Positions 33,366 to 41,736 of a stretch of DNA of 41,962 nucleotides are shown here, one piece after another (within the stretch, counting starts at the first letter, position 1; every line of letters begins with the position of its first letter). This DNA comes from Chloroflexota bacterium (GTDB lineage Bacteria > Chloroflexota > Dehalococcoidia > GIF9 > UBA5629): NCBI GenBank assembly GCA_016875875.1, contig VGOP01000008.1, positions 83,834 to 125,795 on the forward strand, given 5' to 3'. The notes below the pieces were generated by a model. That model saw only the letters and a list, made by a program, of their open reading frames with translations, was not told the DNA's origin and did no database searches. The position numbers were made by a program, and so were the translations under genes.

Positions 33366-33635
33366 ATGTCAGACAGAGTTACCCAGAAAAGCACCCTTTT
33401 AATAAATGCTGATGCCTCCGAATGTGCTGGCTGCATGACCTGTATGTTGAGTTGTTCTTTCAGGCTTGATGGCACGTTTAATTTATCCGCCGCCCGGATT
33501 CAGGTTAAAAAGTCGGTCAATCAGCCCAACGAATTCGAGATAGCTTTCACCAAAGATTGTGACAGGTGCGGGGTGTGCGTTACCTATTGTCCATATGGTG
33601 CTTTAACTCGGCAAAGAGTTAGAAGGGCAGCGTAA
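33366..33635 (+). CDS. 2[4Fe-4S] ferredoxin-like subunit linked to AOR
   Basis: This 89-residue protein has two CX2CX2CX3C cluster motifs: C20, C23, C26, C30 and C65, C68, C71, C75. The last cysteine of the second motif is followed by Pro (CPYGAL). It has no membrane segment. It ends one base before the AOR gene, so it should be the dedicated electron carrier or small subunit of that enzyme, like the ferredoxin-like subunit in AorAB-type enzymes. The ribosome site AAAGG is very close to ATG 33366, so initiation may be weak; no better start is seen. Confidence 0.92.
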   Translation: MSDRVTQKSTLLINADASECAGCMTCMLSCSFRLDGTFNLSAARIQVKKSVNQPNEFEIAFTKDCDRCGVCVTYCPYGALTRQRVRRAA

Positions 33636-33636
33636 A

Positions 33637-35619
33637 ATGGGGCTCCACGGTTATGCTGGCAACATCCTCTATGTTGACCTAACCAATAGTAGTATAAGGA
33701 GAGAGCCGCTTGATGCTGAACTGGTTAGAACCTACATCGGCGGCGCTGGAATCAACAATAAGCTCGCTTACGACCTCATACCTCCAGATGTAGGGCCGTT
33801 TTCCTCTCAGAACGCAATAATCATAGGCACCGGTCCGTTTAACGGCACTATGATACCAGGCTCCTCAGAGGTGATGGTTATACATAAATCGCCTCTTAAT
33901 GGTTCCTTTCCTCATACCAATGGTGGCGGCCATTTCAGTCACTTCCTAAAATCCTCTGGCTATGACCACCTTGTGATTACAGGGCGATCAGATAAGCCGG
34001 TGTACCTCAAAATCCATGATGAGGATGTGGAAATATGTGATGCCACTGACCTCTGGGGCATGGATGTCTTTGAAACCACGGACGAGCTGAGGCAAAGATA
34101 TGAGCAGTGCAGTGTAATCCCAATTGGTCAGGCGGGGGAGAACCTGGTCAGTATCTCAGTGACCCAAATTGACAAAGGGGGTACCTTGGGTTCGGGCGGT
34201 CTTTGCGCGGTGATGGGTTCTAAAAAGCTTAAAGCTATAGTTGCTGTCCGGGGCACGAAGGGGATTACTGTAGCTGACCCCAAAAGGTTGCAGAAACTTG
34301 TCGACGAAATATTAACTCTAGTTAGAGGTTATCACCTGCGTGATGAGATGATGCAGGGCGGCGCCATGACCATGACGTCTGGCTGGGTGCCAGAGGGAAC
34401 GCTGGCCAAGAACTCATCGGTGCTTATACCCTTCCCACCAAATGCGAAAGGAGTACAGGCAGAAATATACGAGCTTCATAAACGAAGCCGTAAGAAAATC
34501 GCCTGCATAACCTGTCCCATGTCCGATAAAGACCGCCTTGACCTATCTGAGCGTGGCATGGTGACATACGATACCGCAGTGTTTGCCGTCGGGGCGATAA
34601 TGACAGCCTCTCCGGCATTCGGTCATCGGGCTGAAGGCTCCCCACTGGACAGATATGCAGATGCCTTGCACTTCTTTGACTTAACAAACCGCTATGGTAT
34701 TGACAGAGTTTATAGCTTCCAAGGGCTCATTGACTTTGTGGTCACCTTGTACGAGGAGGGGATAATAACCAAAGAGGACACCGGCGGCATGGAATTGAAC
34801 CGGGAATTTGGCACCCTTCTGAATTTAGCAAAGATGACTGCTTTCAGGGAGGGTTTTGGTGATATACTTGCCGATGGTGTCATCAGTGCTGCTCGTAGGC
34901 TTGGAAGAGGAGTAGAAAAATACGTCCAGAATGTAATTAAGGGACAATTTGTCATTCTAGACCCGAGAATATCAGGACTTGGGCCGATGCAATTTGAGAT
35001 GATGGTGTACCCCGGTCGGTCGTTGGGTGTGGCTGCTGCTATGGGTGCTCCTTCGTACAGCCCTGGCTGGCCGATGAAGGAACTTCTAAAACAGGCTGAC
35101 AGATGCGGAGTCCCTGAGGAGGTGCTAGGGCATATCTTTACCGAGAAGTCATTTAATGTTGGGCGGCTAGCCAAGCATGGGGAGGATTTTTTCAACCTGT
35201 TCGATATGTTTGGGCAATGCCACCGGCTTTATATTTCCAGATTCTACAGTATTAGGATGCTGGCTGAGTTATACTCGGCTGTTACTGGAATTGAAGTAAC
35301 GCCGACTGATCTAAAGTTGGCCAGTGAACGTGTGTGGAACCTGTGGAAGTTGCTTAACTACAGGGCTGGCTTCGACCGTAAAGATGATGAGCCACCTGAA
35401 ATATGGTTCCAGCCTCTTAAAGGGATGGACAAGGAGTATGTCCTGAAGGATTACTTTGGAACTACCCCCTTGACCAAGAAGGATTTAGGCCACCTTCTGG
35501 ACGACTACTATGATGAAAGAGGCTGGGACAAAAAGACTAGCTTGCCTACTGCTAGAAAACTTAGAGAGTTAGGGCTGGATAGCCTAGTCTCGGATGTAGG
35601 AAAGCAGTCAGCCAATTAG
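33637..35619 (+). CDS. Aldehyde:ferredoxin oxidoreductase family protein (tungsten enzyme) with Cys-to-Asp cluster ligand
   Basis: This 660-residue protein has an AOR N-terminal domain (residues 1-210; IGGAGINNKLAYDL, GTGPFNGTMIPGSSEVMVIHKSPLNGS, IGQAGENLVSIS) and a C-terminal helical part. Tungsto-bispterin contacts are expected around NRYGID (351-356) and FDMFGQC (522-528). In Pyrococcus AOR the 4Fe-4S cluster uses CX2CX3C plus a distant Cys. Here C290 and C293 are present, the third position is D297 (CITCPMSD), and C528 supplies the distant one. The cluster may thus be Cys3Asp or a 3Fe form. It would oxidise aldehydes to acids, or reduce acids, with ferredoxin; the upstream ferredoxin gene is 1 bp away. 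The substrate is unknown. The stop lies 6 bp from the convergent dehydrogenase stop. Confidence 0.9.
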   Translation: MGLHGYAGNILYVDLTNSSIRREPLDAELVRTYIGGAGINNKLAYDLIPPDVGPFSSQNAIIIGTGPFNGTMIPGSSEVMVIHKSPLNGSFPHTNGGGHFSHFLKSSGYDHLVITGRSDKPVYLKIHDEDVEICDATDLWGMDVFETTDELRQRYEQCSVIPIGQAGENLVSISVTQIDKGGTLGSGGLCAVMGSKKLKAIVAVRGTKGITVADPKRLQKLVDEILTLVRGYHLRDEMMQGGAMTMTSGWVPEGTLAKNSSVLIPFPPNAKGVQAEIYELHKRSRKKIACITCPMSDKDRLDLSERGMVTYDTAVFAVGAIMTASPAFGHRAEGSPLDRYADALHFFDLTNRYGIDRVYSFQGLIDFVVTLYEEGIITKEDTGGMELNREFGTLLNLAKMTAFREGFGDILADGVISAARRLGRGVEKYVQNVIKGQFVILDPRISGLGPMQFEMMVYPGRSLGVAAAMGAPSYSPGWPMKELLKQADRCGVPEEVLGHIFTEKSFNVGRLAKHGEDFFNLFDMFGQCHRLYISRFYSIRMLAELYSAVTGIEVTPTDLKLASERVWNLWKLLNYRAGFDRKDDEPPEIWFQPLKGMDKEYVLKDYFGTTPLTKKDLGHLLDDYYDERGWDKKTSLPTARKLRELGLDSLVSDVGKQSAN

Positions 35620-35625
35620 AACACA

Positions 35626-36489
35626 TTATTTCTGGCCAAACAGGGTATAAAACCCTTTGCCGACCTTTCTGCCCAGATAGCCGATTTCCACCATTCTCTT
35701 GAGCAACGGCGCTGGCTTATATCTTTCCCATCCGGTCTGCTGGTAAATTCCCTCGAGCAGGTCTACGCCTACATCTATGCCAATGAGGTCACATAGCTCG
35801 AATGGTCCCATAGGCCAGTTAAAAGATATCCTTACGATTTTATCTATGTCCTCCATAGTAGCCAACCCCTCTTCTAGCAATTTGGCGCCCTCGTTCATTA
35901 CCAAGGGTATTATCCTGTTGGTTACAAAACCGGGCGAGTCTTTAACCACCACGGGTTCCTTGCCTATGGACTTGGCAAATTCATAGCTCACCTTGAGCGT
36001 TTCTTCCGAGGTAAGCAAAGACTTCACTATTTCTATTCCCCTCATCATCGGCACCGGGCTGAAGAAATGCATGCCGATAACCTTTTCTGGGCGTTTAGTC
36101 GCCGAGGCTAGTAAGCCTATAGGTATGCCTGAAGTGTTAGATGCCAGTATAGTCTGCTTTGGGCATATCTCTTCAAGTTGTTGGAATATAGGTGTCTTAA
36201 CATCGGCCCTTTCAAATACCGCCTCGATTACGTAGTCGGCGTCCCTAGCCGCCTCCTTCAAGTCTATTGATGTGCGAATATTTGCCATGGCCTTATCCAT
36301 ATCGGTCTGGCCGATTCTGCTCTTCTCCACAAATTTACCCAGGCTGGCTTTTATGGCACTCATTCCCTTGTCGATGAACTCCTGCTTCACATCGACCATC
36401 GTTGTTTCGTAACCTGCTTGAGCCACTACCTGAGTTATCCCATTGCCCATCGTTCCTGAGCCGATAACGCATACCTTCTTTATCGCCAT
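35626..36489 (-). CDS. 3-hydroxybutyryl-CoA dehydrogenase
   Basis: This 287-residue protein is of the normal short (non-fused) type. NAD-binding Rossmann motif: VCVIGSGTMGNGITQ. Catalytic residues: Ser in ASNTSGIPI, His in GMHFFSPVPMM, Glu in RGIEIVKS and Asn in VTNRIIP. The C-terminal domain has GPFELCDLIGIDV and GRKVGKGFY. It interconverts 3-hydroxyacyl-CoA and acetoacyl-CoA. It is divergent from the 4HBD-family gene, with which it could act in a 4-hydroxybutyryl-crotonyl-acetoacetyl-CoA series; the enoyl-CoA hydratase needed between them is not in the window. A decayed copy of its 5' end lies at 39876-39962. ATG follows AGGGGGAAC. Confidence 0.95.
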   Translation of the reverse strand: MAIKKVCVIGSGTMGNGITQVVAQAGYETTMVDVKQEFIDKGMSAIKASLGKFVEKSRIGQTDMDKAMANIRTSIDLKEAARDADYVIEAVFERADVKTPIFQQLEEICPKQTILASNTSGIPIGLLASATKRPEKVIGMHFFSPVPMMRGIEIVKSLLTSEETLKVSYEFAKSIGKEPVVVKDSPGFVTNRIIPLVMNEGAKLLEEGLATMEDIDKIVRISFNWPMGPFELCDLIGIDVGVDLLEGIYQQTGWERYKPAPLLKRMVEIGYLGRKVGKGFYTLFGQK

Positions 36490-36591
36490 TTGTTCCCCCT
36501 AAGTTTTTGGTCAATTTTACCACGAAATTCTGTTTGCCGCTAAGCAGTTCGGAAGCCGTTGATTATACCGTTTAGCGAAGCCCATCAAATT

Positions 36592-36602
36592 GGTGCTATA
36601 AT
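36592..36602 (+). promoter_or_regulatory. Extended -10 promoter for the 4HBD-family gene
   Basis: TGC-TATAAT (TATAAT at 36597-36602) forms an extended -10 element. No good -35 box is seen 17 nt upstream. Transcription would start about 20-25 nt before the ATG at 36631, leaving room for GAGGAGG. Confidence 0.55.
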
Positions 36603-36630
36603 GCGAAAATCACTTTAGAGGAGGTGCGAG

Positions 36631-38079
36631 ATGAAGACCGGTAAGGAATACCTTGAAAGCATCAAGAAGATGAATTTCTCGCTCTATATTGACGGTGGAA
36701 AGATAAACAATGCTCTGGATCATCCTTCAGTAAGAGCAGCGGCAAATGCTGTGGCTGCCACTTATGACCTCGCCCATGATAAAGAGATGCGGGACAAGAT
36801 AATTACCACATCACATTTCACCGGTCAACCAATACCACTGTTCCAGCACGTACCTCAAAGCGTGGATGACCTTGTCGCCAAGGTGAGCATAACGCGCTAC
36901 TGTAATCGGAGCCTAGGCATGTGCTCTTTCCGATGTATTCAGAATGCTTACGCTCCCTTGCTGTACGTCACCCACAAAGTAGATAGTGACAAGGGGACAT
37001 CGTATCACCATAATCTCATCGAATGGCTGAAATATATGCAGAAAAATGACCTCTTAGCCTGTCCGGCGATAACCGACCCCAAAGGGAATCGAAAGATACC
37101 TGCTGATAAACAACTTGACCCCGATATGTACCTGCGGGTGGTGGAAAAACGCAAGGATGGGATTGTGCTAAGGGGGGCAAAATTACATCAGACCGGGGCG
37201 GTGATCTCGCATGAGAAACTGGTCTTGCCCAGCACCACCCATCGCAAGGGGGCCGAAGCTTACGCGGTGGCCTGTGCCGTACCGGGCAATGCCAAAGGGA
37301 TTATTCACATCTCGGTGCGGCAATCTCAGGACGACCGCAGAAAAGAGGGTGTGGAGATAGACCTAGGGAACATCAGGTACGGAGTTCACGAGTGTGTAGC
37401 TATATTCGACAATGTTTTCGTTCCCTGGGAGCGGGTATTCCTGTGCGGTGAAGTGGAAGTTTTTGACGACATGGTCGGATTCTATGGCGCGTCTCATCGG
37501 CCAACCACTGGTGGCTGCAAAGCTGGCTGGGCTGACGTCCTCATTGGTGGAGTGCAACTGATGGCACAGTATAACGGTCTGGACCAGGCAGCACATGTAA
37601 AAGACAAAATAACAGACATGATAGCGATAACTGAAACCATGTATTCATGTGGCATTGCTGCTGCTGTCAGGGGGTTTGAACTGCCTCACGCTGGGTACAT
37701 CGCTGACCCTGTTCTGGCAAATAACACAAAGTATTATGCATCTAAGGCAGTGTTTGACCTGATAAGGCTGGCAGAGGACATAACCGGCGGCATTTTAGCC
37801 TGCTGTCCCAGCGAGAAGGAGATGAAGAATCCAGAAATCGCACATTACCTAGAGAGATTTCTTAAGGGAGTAGACGAGGCACCGGCTGAACATAGGATTC
37901 GTATAGTAAGGCTGATTGAAAATATCTCCTGGGGGCTGGGTGCGATATTGCACTCAGCTACGCACGGAGGCGGCTCGGGGCAGGCGTGCAAAATGATGAT
38001 TTACGAGCTTTCAAAACTCCAGCCGCACAGGGAGATGGCGATTAAATCAGCCAAAGCCCTGGCTGGAATATCGGTATAG
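36631..38079 (+). CDS. 4-hydroxybutyryl-CoA dehydratase / vinylacetyl-CoA isomerase family protein
   Basis: This 482-residue flavin and iron-sulfur enzyme is of the 4HBD (AbfD)/HpaB family. The unusual 4Fe-4S ligands of the Clostridium enzyme (Cys99, Cys103, His292, Cys299) are matched by C98 and C102 in MCSFRC, and by H289 and C296 in SHRPTTGGCKAGW. Also typical are RGAKLHQTGAVISHE and VPWERVFLCGE. It dehydrates 4-hydroxybutyryl-CoA to crotonyl-CoA by a radical mechanism; the substrate may differ in this clade. GAGGAGG lies 7 nt before ATG. It is divergent from the 3-hydroxybutyryl-CoA dehydrogenase. The pair suggests 4-hydroxybutyrate or related acid breakdown, or part of a carbon-fixation route, but the other enzymes are absent here. 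Confidence 0.9.
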   Translation: MKTGKEYLESIKKMNFSLYIDGGKINNALDHPSVRAAANAVAATYDLAHDKEMRDKIITTSHFTGQPIPLFQHVPQSVDDLVAKVSITRYCNRSLGMCSFRCIQNAYAPLLYVTHKVDSDKGTSYHHNLIEWLKYMQKNDLLACPAITDPKGNRKIPADKQLDPDMYLRVVEKRKDGIVLRGAKLHQTGAVISHEKLVLPSTTHRKGAEAYAVACAVPGNAKGIIHISVRQSQDDRRKEGVEIDLGNIRYGVHECVAIFDNVFVPWERVFLCGEVEVFDDMVGFYGASHRPTTGGCKAGWADVLIGGVQLMAQYNGLDQAAHVKDKITDMIAITETMYSCGIAAAVRGFELPHAGYIADPVLANNTKYYASKAVFDLIRLAEDITGGILACCPSEKEMKNPEIAHYLERFLKGVDEAPAEHRIRIVRLIENISWGLGAILHSATHGGGSGQACKMMIYELSKLQPHREMAIKSAKALAGISV

Positions 38080-38083
38080 GTTG

Positions 38084-38140
38084 ATGTTGCATCACGGTGT
38101 TAACAAAGGTATTCCGTTTGGGCTGACGTTGTATAAGTAG
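38084..38140 (+). repeat. Degenerate direct repeat, left copy (flanks GH1 gene)
   Basis: Fifty-seven bases just after the 4HBD-family stop align without gaps to 39788-39844 at about three quarters identity. The core TGTTAACAAA is identical in both. The copies bracket the GH1 gene. Confidence 0.65.
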
Positions 38141-38244
38141 TCCGATGCCAAACTATCAGACTATCTCCTCGTCCCCCTTGAGCTACAGACGGAACTCCTG
38201 GCAATAACCTGCTGCGTTTTTGCTTATCATTCGAATTCCATATG

Positions 38245-39654
38245 TCATTTCACACCTGACTCTTTACTCTTCTGAATCATCTCCAGATATATACGACTCC
38301 CCTGGCGCAGCGTCCGCTCTTGAGTGCTGTAGTCAACATGATAAAGTCCAAATCGCCTCTCGAACCCATATGCCCACTCAAAGTTGTCCATCAGCGACCA
38401 ATAGAAACAGCCCTTAACGTTCATTCCTTCAGAGATCGCCTTGTTCACAACCAGCAAATGGTCTTCGATGAACTTGGCTCTCTTCGTGTCGCTGTCATCA
38501 GCAATGCCATTCTCTGTGATATAGATGGGTTTAGAGGTGTAGCCAGTTATCAGCTTGAGGGCACGGTATAAGCCTTCGGGGTAAATCTCATATCCCATGT
38601 CCGTCAATTTCTCTGGAGGCGCGCGTGTAATTTCAACAAACTGCTCTTGACTGAAAGGGTTAAACCGCCGGTGGAAGTGCGTGTAATAATTCAGGCCAAC
38701 GAAATCGAAGGCTTCCTTCACCCCGCTTGTGTATGATTCGTTTGCCAAGCCAGGCATTGAGAAATCGAAGCGCCCGTCCACAAGGTACGGGAAATGCGAT
38801 TCAGTCAGATTCTTATTGAGGAGGTAGGCCACCACAACATCCAGCAGGTACCACTGATTGGGAGGGTCATAGGTCCCCATGTACACGACGAGCCCGACCT
38901 GAGCTTGTGGCTCGAGCCTCTTGATGGCAGTGTAAGCCGCCGTATGAGCGCGCAGCAGGTTTCGAAAGACTATTGCTGCCTTTTGAGGGTCTTTTACGGC
39001 CGGAGGCCACTCAGCTGTGAAGTATCCAAGTACAGCGTAGATGGACGGTTCATTGATGGTGCACCATAGTTTCACCTTAGGTCCTAAACGCTGGACAACA
39101 TGTTCAACAAATCTGACAAAGATATCAGGGGAATCCTCTTGGAGGAACGCCCCCTGTTCCTCAAACCATATGGGATTGGTGAAGTGATGCAACGTAACCA
39201 TCGGCTCAATGCCATTCGCCAGCAGTTCATCCACCAACTGTTCATAGTGGTCGAGTACCGCCTCATCAAACTCTCCTGGCTTCGGCTCAATCTTGCTCCA
39301 TTCGACTGAGAAGCGATAAGCATTCAGCGAGAGTGCCTTCATAAGCTGAATATCTTCCTTATAGCGCTGCCAATGGTCGCATGCCATCCCAGCTTTCTGA
39401 CCGTTCAATATCTGAGGTTTGCCGTGTTCATCAACAGCGGATTCGAATTGAAACCAGTTGTTATTTGTGCAGTTGCCTTCGACCTGATGAGCCGCTGTAG
39501 CACTGCCCCAGAGAAAATCTTTCCCGAAGTGCAGTGAGTCGCTCTTAAGCTTGTCGAAATCTAAGCGCATGTTGACGTTGGGATCTCTGAACCAGAGCAC
39601 CACCCCAAAATACACTATGGCGAGTATCAGCAGTGTAAAAAGCAGTTTCCTCAA
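38245..39654 (-). CDS. Membrane-anchored family 1 glycoside hydrolase (beta-glucosidase-like)
   Basis: This 469-residue protein has an N-terminal hydrophobic segment (about 4-22), an anchor or signal not usual for GH1 enzymes. The complete TIM barrel follows: FLWGSATAAHQVEG, LMKALSLNAYRFSVEWSKIEP, acid/base E202 in CTINEP, nucleophile E381 in YITENGI, and CFYWSLMDNFEWAYGFERRFGLYHVDY. It should hydrolyse beta-glycosides, retaining the anomeric form, outside the cytoplasm if the anchor is real. The start is TTG, with AAGGAGG 11 nt upstream; no ATG or GTG is available before an in-frame stop. It is flanked by degenerate 57-bp direct repeats. The GPH symporter (10728-12146) could import its products, but the genes are far apart. 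Confidence 0.92.
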   Translation of the reverse strand: MRKLLFTLLILAIVYFGVVLWFRDPNVNMRLDFDKLKSDSLHFGKDFLWGSATAAHQVEGNCTNNNWFQFESAVDEHGKPQILNGQKAGMACDHWQRYKEDIQLMKALSLNAYRFSVEWSKIEPKPGEFDEAVLDHYEQLVDELLANGIEPMVTLHHFTNPIWFEEQGAFLQEDSPDIFVRFVEHVVQRLGPKVKLWCTINEPSIYAVLGYFTAEWPPAVKDPQKAAIVFRNLLRAHTAAYTAIKRLEPQAQVGLVVYMGTYDPPNQWYLLDVVVAYLLNKNLTESHFPYLVDGRFDFSMPGLANESYTSGVKEAFDFVGLNYYTHFHRRFNPFSQEQFVEITRAPPEKLTDMGYEIYPEGLYRALKLITGYTSKPIYITENGIADDSDTKRAKFIEDHLLVVNKAISEGMNVKGCFYWSLMDNFEWAYGFERRFGLYHVDYSTQERTLRQGSRIYLEMIQKSKESGVK

Positions 39655-39787
39655 GTTTCTGTCTTACCTCCTTACGGTGTCAATGCTTCACTCAAGCTGA
39701 ATTATACCATTCTTAAGGCGAAGGTCTAACACTGCCATTTCAATTGCATGTGATTTCAGCTTCTTATTGGTTTATCAACACCCGTCA

Positions 39788-39844
39788 ATGTCGCCACACA
39801 ATGTTAACAAAAGTGTTCTGTTTGAACTGGCTTTGTTGAACTAG
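39788..39844 (+). repeat. Degenerate direct repeat, right copy (flanks GH1 gene)
   Basis: Partner of 38084-38140, same length without gaps. It ends about 30 bp before the decayed dehydrogenase fragment at 39876. Confidence 0.65.
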
Positions 39845-39875
39845 GGGAACCACTACGTAGTGAAGCCGTGGGCGT

Positions 39876-39962
39876 GCCCATCGTCCCCGAGCCGATAACG
39901 CAAACTTTCTTTATAGCTATATTCGTTCCCTCCAACAATTTTGGGTTAATTTTATCATGAAG
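39876..39962 (-). pseudogene. Decayed 5' fragment of a 3-hydroxybutyryl-CoA dehydrogenase gene
   Basis: On the minus strand, bases 39920-39876 encode I-A-I-K-K-V-C-V-I-G-S-G-T-M-G. This equals the first 15 residues of the intact dehydrogenase at 36489, except that the start codon ATG is now ATA. Similarity continues upstream through the ribosome site (GGAGGGAAC) and the TAAAATT box to about 39962. After the fifteenth codon the sequence is unrelated. It is a truncated duplicate with no coding potential left. Confidence 0.85.
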
Positions 39963-40008
39963 CTCCGCCCCCTCAGTAAGCCGGTTAGGTCATCAGCCAG
40001 CATCCTAA

Positions 40009-40037
40009 TTGACTTTTCCCAAACGGAATGATATTCT
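40009..40037 (+). promoter_or_regulatory. Promoter for the radical SAM gene
   Basis: TTGACT (40009-40014), 17-nt spacer, TATTCT (40032-40037). The expected start is near 40044, followed by GAGGG (about 40073) and the TTG start at 40086. Confidence 0.55.
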
Positions 40038-40085
40038 GCCATAACTTATACCCATGGCAATGTTGGGACATAGTGAGGGCATAAT

Positions 40086-41591
40086 TTGAGAATACTTCTG
40101 GTTTATCCGCAATATCCAGACACATTCTGGAGTTTTAAGCATGCTTTAAAATTCATTTCTAAAAAGGCGGCTTTTCCTCCTCTGGGCTTGTTGACTGTGG
40201 CAGCAATGCTACCAAAAGAGTGGGAAAAGAAGCTCGTGGATATGAACATGGCAAATTTGAACGCCAGAGATATTGAATGGGCTGATTACGTCTTTATCAG
40301 TGCTATGGCTATACAGAGAGATTCAGTGAAGGATGTTATCAGGAAATGTAAAAAATTGGGCGCTAAGATTGTTGCCGGCGGCCCTCTTTTCACTACCGGA
40401 CATGAAGAATTCGATGGAATAGACCATTTCGTGCTTAATGAGGCCGAGATTACGCTGCCATCCTTTTTACAGGATTTGAGCGATGGCTGTGCTAAACATA
40501 TTTACACATCTGATAAATACCCGGACATAACAACAACTCCCGTCCCAGCTTGGGAACTTATTAACCTGAGCAAATATTCCTCAATGAGTGCTCAATATTC
40601 TCGAGGTTGTCCCTTTGATTGTGAGTTCTGCGACATCGTCCTGCTGAATGGACACATGCCGCGAACAAAGGATAAAGACCAATTATTGGCTGAACTAGAG
40701 GCACTGCGCAAACAAGGCTGGCGGGGCAGTGTCTTTATTGTCGACGATAATTTCATAGGTAATAAGAGGAAACTGAAGACGGAAATCCTCCCGGCATTAA
40801 GCAAATGGATGAAAGAAAAAAGGCATCCCTTCTCACTCTTCACCGAAGCCTCCGTAAATCTCGCTGACGATGAAGAGCTAATGCGATTGATGGTCGAAGC
40901 CAATTTCAACACAGTATTCGTCGGAATTGAAACTACAAACGAAGAGAGCCTATCCGAATGCGGGAAGTCGCAAAATAGAAATCGAGATTTGCTAGCTTCC
41001 GTTAAGAAGCTCCAGAGCTATGGTTTACAGGTGCACGGAGGATTTATTGTCGGCTTTGATAATGACCCGCCCTCAACCTTCGAGAACTTAATAAATTTCA
41101 TTCAAAGAAGCGGAATTGTCACGGCAATGGTCGGCTTATTAAACGCGCCTCCCGGCACAAAGCTATATCACCGCCTGAAAAAGGAGAACCGCCTACTATC
41201 AGAATTCTCCGGTGACAACACCGATTGCTCTATTAACTTCATTCCTAAAATGGACTATAAAGTTCTTATCAAAGGCTATTACAAAATCATCGATAACATC
41301 TACGCACCCAAGCAGTACTATGAACGCGTAAAAACATTCCTGAAACAATACAAATCCACGCGAACAAAGGGACTTCGACCTCGGCTTGAACATCTTATGG
41401 CGCTGGTCAAGTCTGTGTGGTTCTTGGGAATCAAGGAAAAGGGAAGAAAATACTACTGGAAGCTCATCGGCTGGACATTATTAAGACACCCAAAGTCTCT
41501 CCCCATGTCAGTAACGCTTTCAATATACGGATTTCATTTCCGTAAGATTGTGAAGGGCTACATTCGGACCCTGGCTTTAAATAATTCCTGA
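40086..41591 (+). CDS. B12-binding-domain radical SAM protein with DUF4070-like C terminus
   Basis: This 501-residue protein has an N-terminal B12-binding-like Rossmann domain (residues 1-145; MRILLVYPQYPDTFWSFKHA, FPPLGLLTVAAMLP, AKIVAGGPLFTTG). No DxHxxG cobalamin motif is obvious, as in many class B relatives. The radical SAM core follows (about 165-360) with cluster cysteines C175, C179 and C182 in RGCPFDCEFC. A C-terminal region (about 370-500; YERVKTFLKQY) resembles DUF4070. The family includes hopanoid methylases (HpnP-like) and many uncharacterised enzymes; the substrate cannot be told. The TTG start is preceded by GAGGG, and a promoter lies at 40009-40037. The gene stands alone. The 180 bp after it hold the promoter of the next short frame. 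Confidence 0.9.
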   Translation: MRILLVYPQYPDTFWSFKHALKFISKKAAFPPLGLLTVAAMLPKEWEKKLVDMNMANLNARDIEWADYVFISAMAIQRDSVKDVIRKCKKLGAKIVAGGPLFTTGHEEFDGIDHFVLNEAEITLPSFLQDLSDGCAKHIYTSDKYPDITTTPVPAWELINLSKYSSMSAQYSRGCPFDCEFCDIVLLNGHMPRTKDKDQLLAELEALRKQGWRGSVFIVDDNFIGNKRKLKTEILPALSKWMKEKRHPFSLFTEASVNLADDEELMRLMVEANFNTVFVGIETTNEESLSECGKSQNRNRDLLASVKKLQSYGLQVHGGFIVGFDNDPPSTFENLINFIQRSGIVTAMVGLLNAPPGTKLYHRLKKENRLLSEFSGDNTDCSINFIPKMDYKVLIKGYYKIIDNIYAPKQYYERVKTFLKQYKSTRTKGLRPRLEHLMALVKSVWFLGIKEKGRKYYWKLIGWTLLRHPKSLPMSVTLSIYGFHFRKIVKGYIRTLALNNS

Positions 41592-41736
41592 GCCTTGCGG
41601 TAAAATAAACAAACAGCCCACCCAAACCGAATCCCGTAGAAATTGGCTATGGTTCCAGATATCCCCCTCCCCGGTGGAGCTACCAAACGAAAAGAACAGC
41701 CTCTTTACTCACATTTTGCCTTCGCATACAATTGCC

